Source: Caenorhabditis elegans (lineage: Eukaryota > Nematoda > Chromadorea > Rhabditida > Rhabditidae). Taken from it: 64,000 bases of DNA. A program made the position numbers and the translations under genes. Below are positions 10,701 through 22,992 of this stretch, one piece after another (positions within the stretch are counted from its first letter, which is position 1; each line of letters begins with the position of its first letter). Location: NCBI RefSeq assembly GCF_000002985.6, contig NC_003284.9, positions 2,666,001-2,730,000 of the forward strand. The letters run 5' to 3'. The notes beneath the pieces were generated by a model, which worked only from the letters and a program-made list of their open reading frames with translations, was not told the DNA's origin and did not search any database.

Positions 10701-13700
10701 GCAAAAACGAGTTGAGCCAGAAGCTCTCTTCTTGTTCCGAAAAGAAGTTCTCGCAGCTGTGTTTTTTTTTGCTTTGTTTCAACATATGTTTAGAAGGAGA
10801 GTAGATGAAGAACATGGGAGAATGAGAAATCTTTCTGACCAGCTGAAGCACATGGTCCCAACAATTTTTAGTGTTCTATAAGTGTGTGATATGAAAAATT
10901 GAATGGGCTCTGTGAATGGAAATGTCAGGTTTTTAAGTGTCAAGTTTGTTTAGAGTATCGGTTCTGGGTACTTTTAATGGCTCAGAACTTGCTCAAACAA
11001 ACAAATTTTGAAATGAAATTTTTAGAAAAGTTTTCAAAATTTTTTCATGACGGTTCAAAACTTCGAAAACAATAGGCTAGTTCCAGCTAAAATCTGAATA
11101 TTTGGACTTTTTTCCACGTCGCAGCGGACTGAAATTATGTGTCTACAAATTATCATCTTTTATTGCATATGTTGGTTGGTTATCTCATATTATTTTGTTG
11201 CTGAAGGTACATTTATAGGCAAAGAGTGACCAATTTTGCCATTTTCGGTTACTTATCGGCTTTATAAGTACCTTGATAAACGAAATAACGGGGGATGAGC
11301 GACCAAAATGTGCAATACAAGATGACTTTAAAATGTCAATTTCGGATAGCTGCGACACAGAAAAATGACTTAAATTTGACGATTTTTCTAAAATTAGCCA
11401 ATATTTTGAAATTTTGAACCGCCATAAAAATTTAAACAAATTTTTTGACAAATTTTGGGGAAACATCATCACAAAATTGGTTTATTGGAGCACAATTTGG
11501 GTTTAAACTTTCAAAATACCCAAAACCGATACTCCTTCTTTGAAGGTTTCATACACTCCAATTTTCGTAAAAAACTAACAAAAAACAATCCATTTGAATT
11601 TGCTAAAAAATTTGAACTTTTTTTATTAATTTCAAGCATTTTAGAACGTTTGACACATGCCAATTTTTGATCGTAAATAAAAAATTTCAAAAAATTTTAA
11701 AATAGTTCACTACGATAACTTTGTCAAGTTTGTCAATTCATCAATCATCCAGTATCAGAATAAAATCCTAGTAAACTTTTTTTAAATGTATTTTGAAGGA
11801 CAGATTTTCCAACTTTTCAATGTTGAAACTTTTGTCTCGTGCTTCCCAAACTATACTATTTCAAGCAGCATCTGGAAAACTAGTTTCTTCTTCATACCCT
11901 CCGTTCATTTTTTGAATTCCCATCTGAGCTAGGAGGGTAAAAAACGTGCATGTTCAAGCCGCGCCAAAATGTTTCATCTCCCGTCATCCTTGCTTTTTTC
12001 CGAGGCTGCTTCCCGAAGTGATTTCCACAACCTATAAAAACTTCCTGCGCACCACTGCTTCACGAACACCACGCGAGAAAAAAGAAGACGAGAAACAGAG
12101 CCGACTTTCTTTTTTACGGGCTCTACAGAAAAAAAAATCTATTAAAGCGCAAGCGATGGGCCCATGGAGGCCTTTATCAAATAGATGGGTCTTCGGGGAG
12201 AATGATAGACGTTAGTTAGAAAAAACACTGTTCTCTTTTGTTTCAGGTCATCCCTCATTTCATCTATCAAAGCTATGCTACAATTATCTCATTCTATGCG
12301 CCAACATTTATCATGGTCATCTTGAACATCAAAATTTGGCGAGCAGCAAAACGATTGGCAGCTCAAGACAGGTTGATGTCTCACTGTAACTCTGTGGATG
12401 CCTCCGAACGGCCACGAAATGGATCAGCTGAGACAAAGGATTTCCTGAATGAGAAAGAAACAATTGATGTTCCGAAAAAAGAGCGGGCCAATTCAACAAA
12501 CTCGAGGCTTTTCAAGTTGGAACGTAAATATCTTCATCGACCCAGTGCATTCTTTTCGGCTGCAAAAGGACCATTGGTATGTCATTGAAAAGTGGGAAGA
12601 AAAAATGAAAAAAAAAACGGGTAGAGAGGGGAGAGCCAGCTAGGTCGTTGGTTGAGAAGCCGATAATTGCGTTCCTAAAAATCTCAGAGTCATGAGGGTA
12701 TGTAAGTTGACTTTTCAAACACCAAGTGCACAATGAAAAAAATTCAAAAAAAAAACGTTGAGCAAGAATTTGGTAAAAAAAATGTTTTAATTGAATTTTA
12801 GATTAATTATTTTTTCAAACAAGTGTGGTTCAAGTACAAAATTGTGAATAACCAAAAAAATTCAGTTTTTTAAGGAAAAGTAACGGTTCTGAGTATATTG
12901 AACGTATAGCAATAACCCAATATGAAACTTCTCAAAATTTTTTCAAATTTTTTTTATGGCGTTTTGGAACTCTGAAAAATATGGCACAATCTGAGCTGAA
13001 ATCTTTAATTTTGGTGATTTTCAACGGTCGAAAACTTAATTTTGATAGTTTATCTCACGTTTTTTTTTGGCCCAAATTTTGTCATTTTCGGTTTTCGGAC
13101 CTTATAATGTGCCTTAATATGTATAAAATATGCAATAAAAGGTGATGGTTCAGAAAAGGTCAATTTCCGACCGTTGCGGCACGGAAAAGTGATTAAAATC
13201 AGAGATTTTAGCTTTTAGTAGACCTATATTTTTTTTCGAATTTTGGAACCGCAGTAAAAAATTTTCACAATTTTTTTTTTGAAAAGTTTCGATACGAAGT
13301 TTGTTTATTTGAGCACGTTTTGTGCACTTTTTTTTTAACACGGAAACAGTTTATTCGTCTATAATAATTATTTCCTGATAACACTTTTTATGTCTTCATT
13401 GTTTCTTAAACCAATATACTGCGTATAAATAGCTAAGCGAAAAGCACTAAGCGGTGCTTAAAATGTTCAAAGTGGCACTTATTGAAGAGCTGAAGCGGTG
13501 GAGAAATTCTTCCATCTTATCGCCATCGTTTGCTCTCTGTCAGTGTATTTCTCATTCTTATTTCCTTCTGTTGGGGGCATCGTTCTCGTTCCAATAAAAT
13601 CATATTCAATGGGAGTTTTTTTTTGTCGAGGCCTGCCTTCCTGACATGTGACGCAAATTTCGTTGTGCAAAGAGAATCCTGGAGCTGGCGAGTTAAAATA

Positions 13701-16147
13701 TAAGGGATTGCCAAATTGTTCAAAAAACCTTTAAATAGTTTTTTTTGAAAAGGAAAAAAAAAACACATGTACTTTATTTATTGTGGGAATTGAATGAATG
13801 AAAGAGCTTAAGAATAGACAACACTTGTGCAACATTTCGAAAGTTCAACGTGATTAACTACGTCACAAAAATGTTTTCTTAATAATAAATGTATGAAATG
13901 TGACTTCAATGACCACGAATAATTTGTTATGACAAACAGGCGCATACTTGAATACCAGTTTATACATTTTACAGTCGGTTGAATTCGAATCATAATGATC
14001 ACAAAAAGTACATCGCACCTATGATTACAGATTCGGCAGACGGAGAAAAGTGAATGCAAAGCCCGGAAAACATTGGGGGTCATCATGTCAGTGTTCATTA
14101 TTTGCTGGCTCCCATTCTTCATTCTTGCCATATTCAAGTCTTTCGGCATGTGGATCCCGGATTGGTTGGATCTGCTAGCACTGTGGTTAGGCTACTCAAA
14201 TAGGTAAGTCCTTTCATGGATTCCACCTGCCACACAATTTCCATCAACCCGGAGAATTAAAAGTGGCCTACCAAAAATGGGGCATGCATATGCCCATTCG
14301 CATTTCAATCATCGAGCCCATAAAGTTTGATGAAGATGCATCTGCTTGACATATTCAGAAATTTGATCTTTCCTGCCTAGTGGCTCCATCAAAGTTTTGG
14401 TGACTACCAGTGTGCTCACCAAAAAACTTTTTTTGGACATGATGGGACAATCTCGAATTACTTTATTAAAAAGTACGCTAGAAAATTTTTTCAAAAAAAA
14501 GCTTAATGGGGACTTTGGAATCAGGGCTGAACGACTGGAGAGTCGGTTGGTAGAGAAATTTTCAATTTTTCACAGATCATGTGATCAGAAAAAAATTAGA
14601 ATTAAAAAAAACGACTAACGATATTTTAAACGTATAGGCCCAAAATGGGGTGGTTCAAAGTGTCGAATAAATTGACTTATTTTAGCTAAAATTTCCAATT
14701 TTGAAAAAGTGGTCAAAACCAGAGACTTTAGCTAAAAATTGGCCAAAAAATTTTTTGCACATTTTGAGTTCATATGTTTTAACAATAACATTTTAAATGA
14801 TAAGTTTACAGCACATTAAATCCATTGATCTACTGCAAGTACAACAAAGAGTTTCGAATACCATTCCGTGAAATGCTTGCTTGTCGCTGTGCTACTTTAC
14901 AGACTGTAATGCGACAACAAAGCTTCACCAGCCGCTACGGACCTCCTGTGTGAGTTTTTCTGCGCGGTTTGGATAAAACCAAGGAGACAGAGTTTACATT
15001 CATTGAAGATTGAGTAGCGCCAGTGAAGGGATTGTTAGAAACCTCGCAAATGTTGCCAACATGGCCAAATATCATAGTAAAGCTCACAATTTTTTTCAAA
15101 AAAACTTTTTTTTTAATGGTGGTAACTACTCAGTTTTCGCCATTTTTTTTTTGGAAGTCTAAGATAAAAAAAATAGCCTACCTTAGGATCTCCGGATTCC
15201 AAAAATTAAATTGACTTTTTCCCAAAAGTTGGCGCTGAAAATTAGCTGTGTTAGGAGTATATCATAAACTTAAATTAGTTAAAAGTTTTTAGAACTGTAA
15301 AATTTTAATCAATAATAAATTGACTCCAGATTCTAAGAACATGTGCAAAGTGCAGAAACCATCCTAAAACTTATTGAAACATTTGTCATTTTTCTGAAAT
15401 TTTTATACAGTAAAGAGCAATTTTCAATCATTCTTGTATACCTATCCAAAAACTGCAAACGTGAATTTTTAAAAATTAGTTTTATCACAGCAGAACGCAC
15501 CATACACCCTGTTTTTTTGAAATTATTATTCAAGTTCACTATGATATTTGGTCATTTTGGAACCATCAAACTGGCGCAACTCCACTTTTAAAAGTCTCCC
15601 GTGTTAATAAGGAATGTGGGTGGGATGGTCTTTCTTACAAGCTGTTTGGGTTGAATTTCCATCAGAATTATGTTTGAAACCTAGAAAAACACCATCCGTG
15701 CCACTTTTCACAATCACACCACAACAGTCTATTGATAGAGAATCCGCGTCAAACGGCCAAACACAACACCAGGTTATTAATTTCTTTGACTCTGCGCGTT
15801 TACAGTCGCTACCGAACCCAATCTTCCAGCTATCGACCGCTTCTGTGAGTATAACCCTACTTATCCATATATCTCAACTGTTATATACTACATCACGTTT
15901 TTAACTTTTCTTTCTTCTATTCGAGTGTTACCTTTTTCTTCTTTTTAAAAGCATGGAGTTTGCGATTTTATGCGATTTTTTCTCAGTGTTGGTTTGCGAT
16001 TTGCTTCCAAACATTCAACGTTTTGCATGAGTTTTACTTCTAAAGTGAAATGATTTTGATTCTTTGCACGTGACACTGTTTCAAAATTGTACGTATGATA
16101 TTTTCAGATCTCGACGCAATGACAGTCACGAAGCAAGTGACGTCTAG
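7701..16147 (+). CDS. ser-7: 5-HT7-like serotonin receptor, class A GPCR
   Basis: Seven exons (7701-8032, 8730-8985, 12247-12576, 14031-14203, 14812-14949, 15806-15844, 16108-16147) give 435 residues with all phases matching. It is a plasma-membrane amine receptor. Visible landmarks: a sequon at N6; TM1 and TM2 in exon 1; the TM3 amine-binding Asp at D121 and disulfide Cys at C114; DRY at 138-140; an intracellular loop 3 of about 100 residues with many charged residues; CWLPFF at 331-336 in TM6; and NPLIY at 367-371 in TM7. The TASIVNLCAISVDRY segment matches the 5-HT7 branch, which couples to Gs and cAMP; in C. elegans SER-7 acts in pharyngeal neurons. The naming comes from recognising the N terminus and the length. 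The second intron, 3.3 kb, is unusually long for the species. ATG 7701 is preferred because the upstream in-frame extension has no signal and no initiator context. Confidence 0.95.
8986..12246 (+). other. Long intron 2 of ser-7
   Basis: This 3.26 kb intron lies between the extracellular loop 2 and TM5 coding exons. It holds GC-richer blocks (about 9120-9560 and 10100-10620), CA microsatellites near 9239 and 9797, and one large foldback (10967-11509). The GC-richer blocks carry open frames without splice context. Intronic enhancers are plausible, but none can be named from sequence. Confidence 0.6.
10967..11509. repeat. Large foldback, CGGTTCAAAA / GTCGCAGCGG family
   Basis: About 540 bp, nearly palindromic. 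The left arm has ACGGTTCAAAACTTCG, then GTCGCAGCGGACTG, then ATTGCATATG. The right arm has the complements GTGCAATAC, AGCTGCGACAC and TTTTGAACCGCCAT. The centre pairs GAAGGTACATTTATAGGC with GCTTTATAAGTACCTTGA. Related elements lie near 12888-13332, 33835-34250, 35230-35520, 37540-37870 and 40433-40915. Half copies lie near 14630-14772, 20098-20180, 21450-21620 and 63755-63860. Confidence 0.75.
12888..13332. repeat. Foldback, same family as 10967-11509
   Basis: The left arm has AAACTTCTCAAAATTTTT and the right arm has TGGAACCGCAGTAAAA then AAAAGTTTCGATACGAA. The copy lies in ser-7 intron 3, and its boundaries are approximate. Confidence 0.6.
15009..15590. repeat. GTGGAGTAG-family element in ser-7 intron 5
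   Basis: The left end is TGAGTAGCGCCAGTGAAGGG and the right end is AACTGGCGCAACTCCACTTT-like (near 15572-15590), forming inverted ends. The interior has paired ATATCATAGTAAAG and TATGATATTTGG words shared with the other family members. Confidence 0.6.
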
Positions 16148-16364
16148 CACACTACACATTATGTACCATTTCATAATTTATTAACTATTTTTTTCTCATC
16201 TGATTTATTCTCATTTTCAATTTGTCGGTACACAAGTAAGGTTACGTGACTTTCCTCTCCCGTTGTATAATGCTTCTCATGCTTTCTAGCATTGCAATTA
16301 TGTGCATTTCAGAAGGTGTGTGACACCTATTGCCTCAACTTTGTATAAAGTTTTATAACTTCTG

Positions 16365-16370
16365 AATAAA
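16365..16370 (+). terminator. Candidate poly(A) signal of ser-7
   Basis: AATAAA lies about 220 nt downstream of the ser-7 stop at 16145-16147. Confidence 0.5.
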
Positions 16371-16838
16371 TGTATTGGACAGTATAACAACCTATAATTT
16401 TGGAAGTCCATCAAAACAGAAAATGTTGGTTACATATTGTTTTGAAAAGTATAGCAATTCGCCAAAACTTTGACTAGAAAAAAAATTGTTTCGGCAGTTT
16501 GAAATTACGACAAAAATGTAATTTTTTTTGTAAAATCGCAACTACATAGACGGATAAATTGTTCAAATTTGAAATTTTATTTTTTTTAAACCTCAAAAAT
16601 TTTTTTGGATATCATTTAAAATATCTCATTAGTAAATTCGGTCTTTTGGATCAATTTGTTAACCACCCGATGTCTAAAAATTGTATAAAAACAAATGAAT
16701 TTCCTTTTGACACCATAAGTGTGACTTTTAACAATTTCCCCAACTGCCGCAACTGCACTTCTAGAGATTCTTTATTTGTTTGTCTCAAACTTCTACAAAT
16801 CATACTTATTTCTGGTAAAAAATTGTAAAATTTTCACA

Positions 16839-16844
16839 TTTATT
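16839..16844 (-). terminator. Candidate poly(A) signal of immt-1
   Basis: TTTATT on the plus strand reads AATAAA on the minus strand, about 285 nt past the immt-1 stop. Confidence 0.4.
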
Positions 16845-17127
16845 CAATACATCGACGGTTCGAAAAACTACACAAACTTGGAAAAAATTGACGGCGAGAG
16901 TTTGGAAAAAAAAACGGGGAGAAAATGTGCACACACCCATCTACTATAAACTACCAACAAGAAATTGGTTTCTAAAAGACACACACACAATACTACTAGC
17001 AGCAAAACGTTTTTAAAACATTTGGATCGTTTTAAATAGGGTGAGAAATAGAGAAAAATAAAATGAGTGTAGTGAAAACCAGTAGAACACAATTTTAAAA
17101 AACGGTGACGCAAGACAATCAATTGTT

Positions 17128-20100
17128 CTAATAAGTTGAGCGAATCGAGGAGACGGCGGCGTGAGCCACAAGAAGCTGGGCGAGAAGGCGAGACTCGAGG
17201 TAGGAGCGGGTGTCGACGATCCAGTCACGAGCAAGATGAGCTGGCTGACCCTTCAAAAGTTGAACAACGCGAATCGCCTTATCGAGATCACCATTGTGTA
17301 CGTACTGCTTGGCGCGGGAAAGGATCTGAACAAAAATGTTTCACTAGTCTTACAAAACGTTTGAATTCTAATTTTAAAAAAACTTGATATTTTTTGTACG
17401 GACATCGTACGGGACTGGGAAGCTCTCGGAATAAAGAACAAGCATTTTAATAAAAATTATGAGATAAGAATTTTGATTTTTTTGATCGGAATAAGAATGT
17501 TGCCATTCGAATCAAATTTATTTTTCACAACGGGGTCATATTTATAGAGACCCGAGTTATGAAGACAAAAGCCCGATTTTTACAAACCTGACAGTTTTTA
17601 AACGTGGGTTCATTACGTTACTTAAAGCTGACATATTTTTAATGATATTTAACATGACTACTAATCAACCACGAAGTCATACGAGCGTATCTCACAATCT
17701 GGAGTATTCTTATAAAAGTACGGAATTTCTGCCGGATTCTAAAAAAAAAACAGTGGAAAACGCCAAAAGTGATCTGCTAATCTGCTGCCAAAAATCCAAC
17801 CTCAAAATTTCTAAGAGTCAGGAGCAACGTGGATGGAAATATTTTTAAATTTTTTAAATGGAATCATGACCAGATTTTTATGGAATATGTGAGCTATACA
17901 ATTTTATGTATCATGTTCAATCACCTAGGGGTTGCAGAGCAGAGTTGTTTACGTATCCGCATAATTATGACCCACTCTAATGTATTCTGTACTCAAATCT
18001 ATCCTCACCTCATAGTTATCAGTGTTGTTCACATCAATAGCATCTAAATTTCCATACTGTTGTGGCATATCCACGAGGAACAGGGATTTGACGTACGACC
18101 AGAAATAGGCTCCTAAGGTTCCTCCGTTCTCATCGATAGAAGCAGTCTTGCGACCAATCTTGTACAGTTGCTCGAAGCGGTTTTTGAGATCCTGCTCAGT
18201 GTATGTGCCAACTGTGGTCGCTTGTTTTGGGAACGAGTCGATGATGGCGTTGACAAACTCGTCTTCTGGATTGACCTGAAAACGATAAATTCAGATTAAA
18301 ATGAAAATGTAGAATAGTAACAAAATGTAAAAAAGTTGATTTCGTTGACAAACTCGCTAACCTCCTTGAGAAGATTCAAAGACTCGTTCAATGGAAGTCT
18401 TCTCTCATCAATGTTGTTTCCGGCCTTGTTACCATGTTTCAAAGTGTCAATCAAATTATGGCACGCAATCCAGAACTGCTTGGCGCGACGGTTTTCGTTG
18501 TCAAGAGCAACTCGGCTTCCGAGAGCCTCTTCGATTCCCTCCAGTCGGCTCAACGCAGCACCAACTTGCTTGCTGTGAAGATTGCGCTCTTGCAAAACTG
18601 CCTCCTCTACCTTCTGATTCTGTTCAATCTCGAAGAGTTGTCTCTGAGTCCGGATGACTTGCTCCAAGTGCTCAGAGTGAGCCGAGGCGGTGCGCTTCAA
18701 TTGATTCTCCAGCTCACCTTCCCATGATGAACGGCTTTCCACAAGCTGAAATCAAAAAGTGGAATATTTGAGGAAAAACAACTTTTAACCCCAAATTTGA
18801 TAACAAACTTACAGCTCGTTCGATTTCCAACTCATTCTGACGGCCAACACGGCTCATCTCAATGCTCAATTTTTCAGACGCGATCCGCTCATCGGCAAGT
18901 CGCTGCTCTTCAAGAGCCTTTGAGATGTGCAGTTCCTCGCGAACTTGCTGATCCGAAAGCTGACAACGAAGCTGGTCAACTTTGAGATGAGCGTGAGCGA
19001 TCAATGCATTCAGTTCGTCTTCGTTGAGATTTTTGTCCTGAAAATGAATTTATGTGAACTTTCAAATTTGTATTTTAGGAAACAATGTCAAAAAGGCTTT
19101 TCGTTTAGTCAAAAATTTTAAACGTTTGATATTCGACTTTCAATTTGTGAAAAATAACAGAAGCCTTTCCTATCAAATCCTCAGCTGAAATATCTTCCTG
19201 AATCAGTCAGCATCTATAAAAAATTGTAAAAATTGTGATCTCAAATATATTTGTACTGTAACTATTTGTACTAAAGGTATGTTGTATTCTTCTGACTTTA
19301 CCGAGAGTACATATCAACTATAAATATAATTTTTGCTTTTGACTACAAAAATTTCATAAATGCACCTTAGCAAAATCATAGGCTCATTTGAGCCTATTAC
19401 AGAAATTCATTATTTTATAAAAAACCGAGGATGGACTCCATTCCTTCTATTTTTTTCGTCACTCACTTTAGCGTGAATATCAACATTTGGCAAGATGCTC
19501 TTCATCTCAAGAGCAAACTGTTGACGAGACTTCTCAATCAAATCCTTGTACTGATTGAGGACTGCAGATTCTTGACGAGACTGAAAACAATTTTGACAAT
19601 TTTTGGTAAAAGTGCCAATGCATGTAATACCTTGTTGACCAATGCGTTGATCTCATCAAGCTGATGAGAAAGCTTATTAGCAGTCTCTTGAGCATTCAGA
19701 AGTAGCGGATTTGTGGCGGTAGTTGAATCTCGCTTTCCATCGTTCACAATCTGTAAATGTCCGAATTGAGAAAAATAAATAGTTATTATTAAAAATTTGC
19801 ATTTAATCAAATATTAAACAAGCGTCTCTATTTTCAGTTGCATTTAATTCCTTTTCGTAAATGAGCTTGGAAGAGGTCCTTTTTACAAATTTTGAAAAAA
19901 AAACAGGGTCGAAGTATTGCAACAAGACAAAAATCATAGGACCTGTCACATAATAACTTGTGTAGCAGTTCAAAAACAGGCACTAGATAGCCGAACTTCC
20001 GCAGACCGGACGACAGATTTAGTCCGGTTTAGTCAAGTCCTAGTTTCCAATGGTCTAACGACTCTGGGTATTTTATTATGAAGGTGTAAGACCAAAATGT

Positions 20101-21157
20101 GCTCATTAAAAGAATTTCGCAATGAAGTTTCTCAAAAAATTTAAAAATTTTGTGTCATTGCGGTTCAAAATTTCAAACATAAATTTTTTTTTGGGTGTTA
20201 GGCTGTACCAAAAGATACCTTGCGAAGGTTATCAATGTAGTTTCTCCCGTCCACCTCTTGGCCACTGTCGACGCGTGCCTCAGCTTCGGCTCTTTGAAGA
20301 GCAGAAGTGACGTTTTCCCAGTTGGCGTGCTTAGCATCATCGACGGTTTGCTTGAGAATACTGGCATGCTCATTGATCGCATTGATGGTCTTCAGCTTGG
20401 CCTCAGTGGCTAAACGCACTTTTCCTTCAGCAGAGTGAATTGCGATTTTAAGCTTCTCCTCAAGTTCTGTAACTTTAAACTGTTATGAAAATTACGCTTA
20501 AAAAATCTTACGTTGGTTCTTGGCAAAGACGACATCTGGAGAAGGTTTTGGGATCATTGGGGTCACATCTTTGCGAACATCCACTGGGTCAACATGTGTG
20601 GGCTCTCTTGGAAGGACAGGCGGCAGTGGCGCGAGCTCCAATGGAGGAAGAACTTCCTTCTTTTTTGGGACAGCGTTCACTACAGCATCCTTGAGGTCAC
20701 CGATCTGTTGTTTTGTCTTCCTGAAAAAGGATTATCGTTAAGACTGTCACTTTTTTAGTAAATAAAGCTTACTGCAAGCTAGATTCTCCCAAAACTGCGT
20801 CGAAAACTTGTTTCACTGGCGGAACAGTGGATTCGACTTTGTGACGGAACTCAGGGTCGACATACGCGTATCCGACAACACCACCAGCTCCAACAACGGT
20901 TGCTCCGACAAGAGCCAATCCTTTGCCACCTCCGGATTTTCTGAAATACGACGCGTTTTTATTATCGATTTTGGTGTATGTTTTACTTTGGTGGTTGAAC
21001 TGGTGGCTTCGGTGGAGCAGCGGCTTGATTTGATTGTTGACGGGCTCTTTTCAACGTCTGGCTGACTGATCGCTTCTGAAATGAAAAAATTATACATTTA
21101 AACTAAAAATTGCATTTTTTTAATGAAAAAAAAACTCACCGATGCAATACGAAACAT
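17128..21157 (-). CDS. immt-1: Mitofilin / MIC60, inner-membrane MICOS core subunit
   Basis: Eleven exons on the minus strand (21140-21157, 20987-21075, 20773-20940, 20512-20720, 20219-20466, 19631-19750, 19467-19580, 18813-19037, 18362-18745, 18009-18275, 17128-17325) join in phase to 679 residues. MIC60 shapes crista junctions in the mitochondrial inner membrane. The N terminus ([20 protein letters not shown]) is a basic presequence. A glycine-rich membrane helix spans about 43-63. A Pro-rich stretch and then long coiled coil run to about 480. The last roughly 200 residues, ending [20 protein letters not shown], are the conserved mitofilin signature. A TTTTTAG acceptor at 21185-21191 would give a very short leader. 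The gene is divergent from the neighbour starting at 22993. C. elegans has two paralogues; I assign immt-1 by X-chromosome context and length. Confidence 0.93.
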
Positions 21158-22992
21158 TTCCGCGACGAGCAGCGAATAATTTACCTAAAAAGTAATAAAT
21201 TTTACAACGAAATTTTATATAAATCAAGAAAAAATCAAAATAATCAAGAGAGTGCAATCGAAAAAGAAATAAACATATTGTTTAGTGTTCGAAGATTAAG
21301 TTGCGCGTCATGCACGAGAAACGCGCCAGCAATCGATGTCTGTGTATCTTTTGTAAGTGCGTACGGGACGACGGGAAGAATGGCTGTGTGGGGAGGCATT
21401 GGAAGAGTGTGGCAGGGAAACAAAGGGAAATTGCCGATGCATTAAACGTTTGGGACATTTTGAACGCATAAACCCAAAATGAGCTCAAATAAACGAATTT
21501 TATAATGAAACTTCATTAAAAATTTTCAAAAAGTAGTTTTTGCCGGTTGAAAATTTCGAAAAAAAAACGTATTTCAAGTGAAATCTCCAATTTCGGCCAT
21601 TTTTCCGTATCGCACACCTGGTCCATAAAAATTTTCCAACACTTTTAAAAGTGATTATTTAATCAAAACGCGGAATTTGGTTGTATTTTTAAGCTTAAAA
21701 AAACTTTAGTCCTAAGCCTAATATCGACAAAAAGGGTAACGTTAATTTTTCAGAATTGTAAACACTACAGAAGTACCGTAATTTTGTTAATTAAAATACA
21801 TTTAAAACCGATAGGAAAAAATTATAGTATTAAAATAGCAGCTTTGGATTACTACGACTTGGAAAAGTGGCCAAATTTAAAGATATTTGAAGTGCCATAA
21901 ACGTCCTAAAATTTTATGCAACATGAATTTTTACTGTTCTGTGTAACTTTTCAATTTAGAAATCAACATTTGTACGCAAAAAAGTGCAGCAAAAGTGCAG
22001 CATATAGTACCAGATATTTCCTTAAACTTCAGAAAAATGTTTGCTTTATTTGAAAACATCTTTAATATAATTCATAAAAATAAAAATAAAAAACTGCTTA
22101 GAAATTGTCTCTAATTTAATAAGAGCCGGAAAAATATCCCACAAATTATGGAAAATAATTTCCGGCAATTTTCAACTTGCATACTATTTTTGAGCATTTT
22201 TACAGTTGTTTCATATTAAATAAAACATTACTTTTAGATTAAAAAAAAAGTGTTTTTCTATATTTTATTTTTAACATTTAATAAAATATATCACTTTTTG
22301 CTCATTTTGGCTCATTTTGTAGATTTGCCGAAATTGCCGCGCACCCCTGATATGTACACTTTACCGGAAATTTTTAAAAATTGATAATGCACTAAAAAAA
22401 TAGTAGAAACCATTAGAAACCAGTGTACAATTGATAAATGGTGTTTGTATCTGGGCATTTCATGTTGAAAAAAAATCGCCAAGGTCATTTGTTTGGTTAG
22501 GCCAGTGTACTTGAAATTGGTAGTGTTAGAACTTATATTTTATTTTTAAAATAATTGATTTTCAATTTCTTTTTTCATTTTTCTTCCAATTAACTCTTTC
22601 CATTCAAATAGAATTTTGAAATATACAAATTCTCAGTCACCATACACAACTTATTAAAGCGCAAGAATTTTAACATGCCCAGCAATGCTTAAGAGACGCA
22701 GAGTATATTCACCGTAGTTTGAAGCGAGGGTCTCGAAGCGATGTGGCAGTGAGAGTGGGGCTGCCTTTTCCTCGGGTTTGCACCCTCTCATCCGCCGCTA
22801 TTGATTCTCTTTCTTTTCTCAATTTCCCTCGGGCTCGATGGGCTCGCTGCTTCTTTTCATTTTCGTGTTTTTTTTTCGTCAGCAGGCACATTGAATAAAT
22901 ATTCCGAGGCAGGGTCACAGAAAATTCTATGTCAACTTTTCTTTACTTTCTTATTTAACTCTTACTTTGTCCCATTTAGACGTTTCCAGAAA
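21158..22992. other. Divergent intergenic region between immt-1 and the four-TM gene
   Basis: This 1.8 kb holds a foldback half copy (21450-21620) and an AT-rich repeat tract near 22310 with CGAAATTGCCGCGC words. A less AT-rich, pyrimidine-rich stretch (about 22720-22860) is probably the promoter of the plus-strand gene. A TTTCCAG at 22983-22989, directly before the start, is a likely trans-splice acceptor. Confidence 0.45.

Larger units (their letters stand above)
16148..17127. other. 3' ends of two convergent genes
   Basis: About 1 kb separates the ser-7 stop from the immt-1 stop. It contains the two 3' UTRs and candidate AATAAA signals on both strands. No further gene is seen. Confidence 0.6.
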
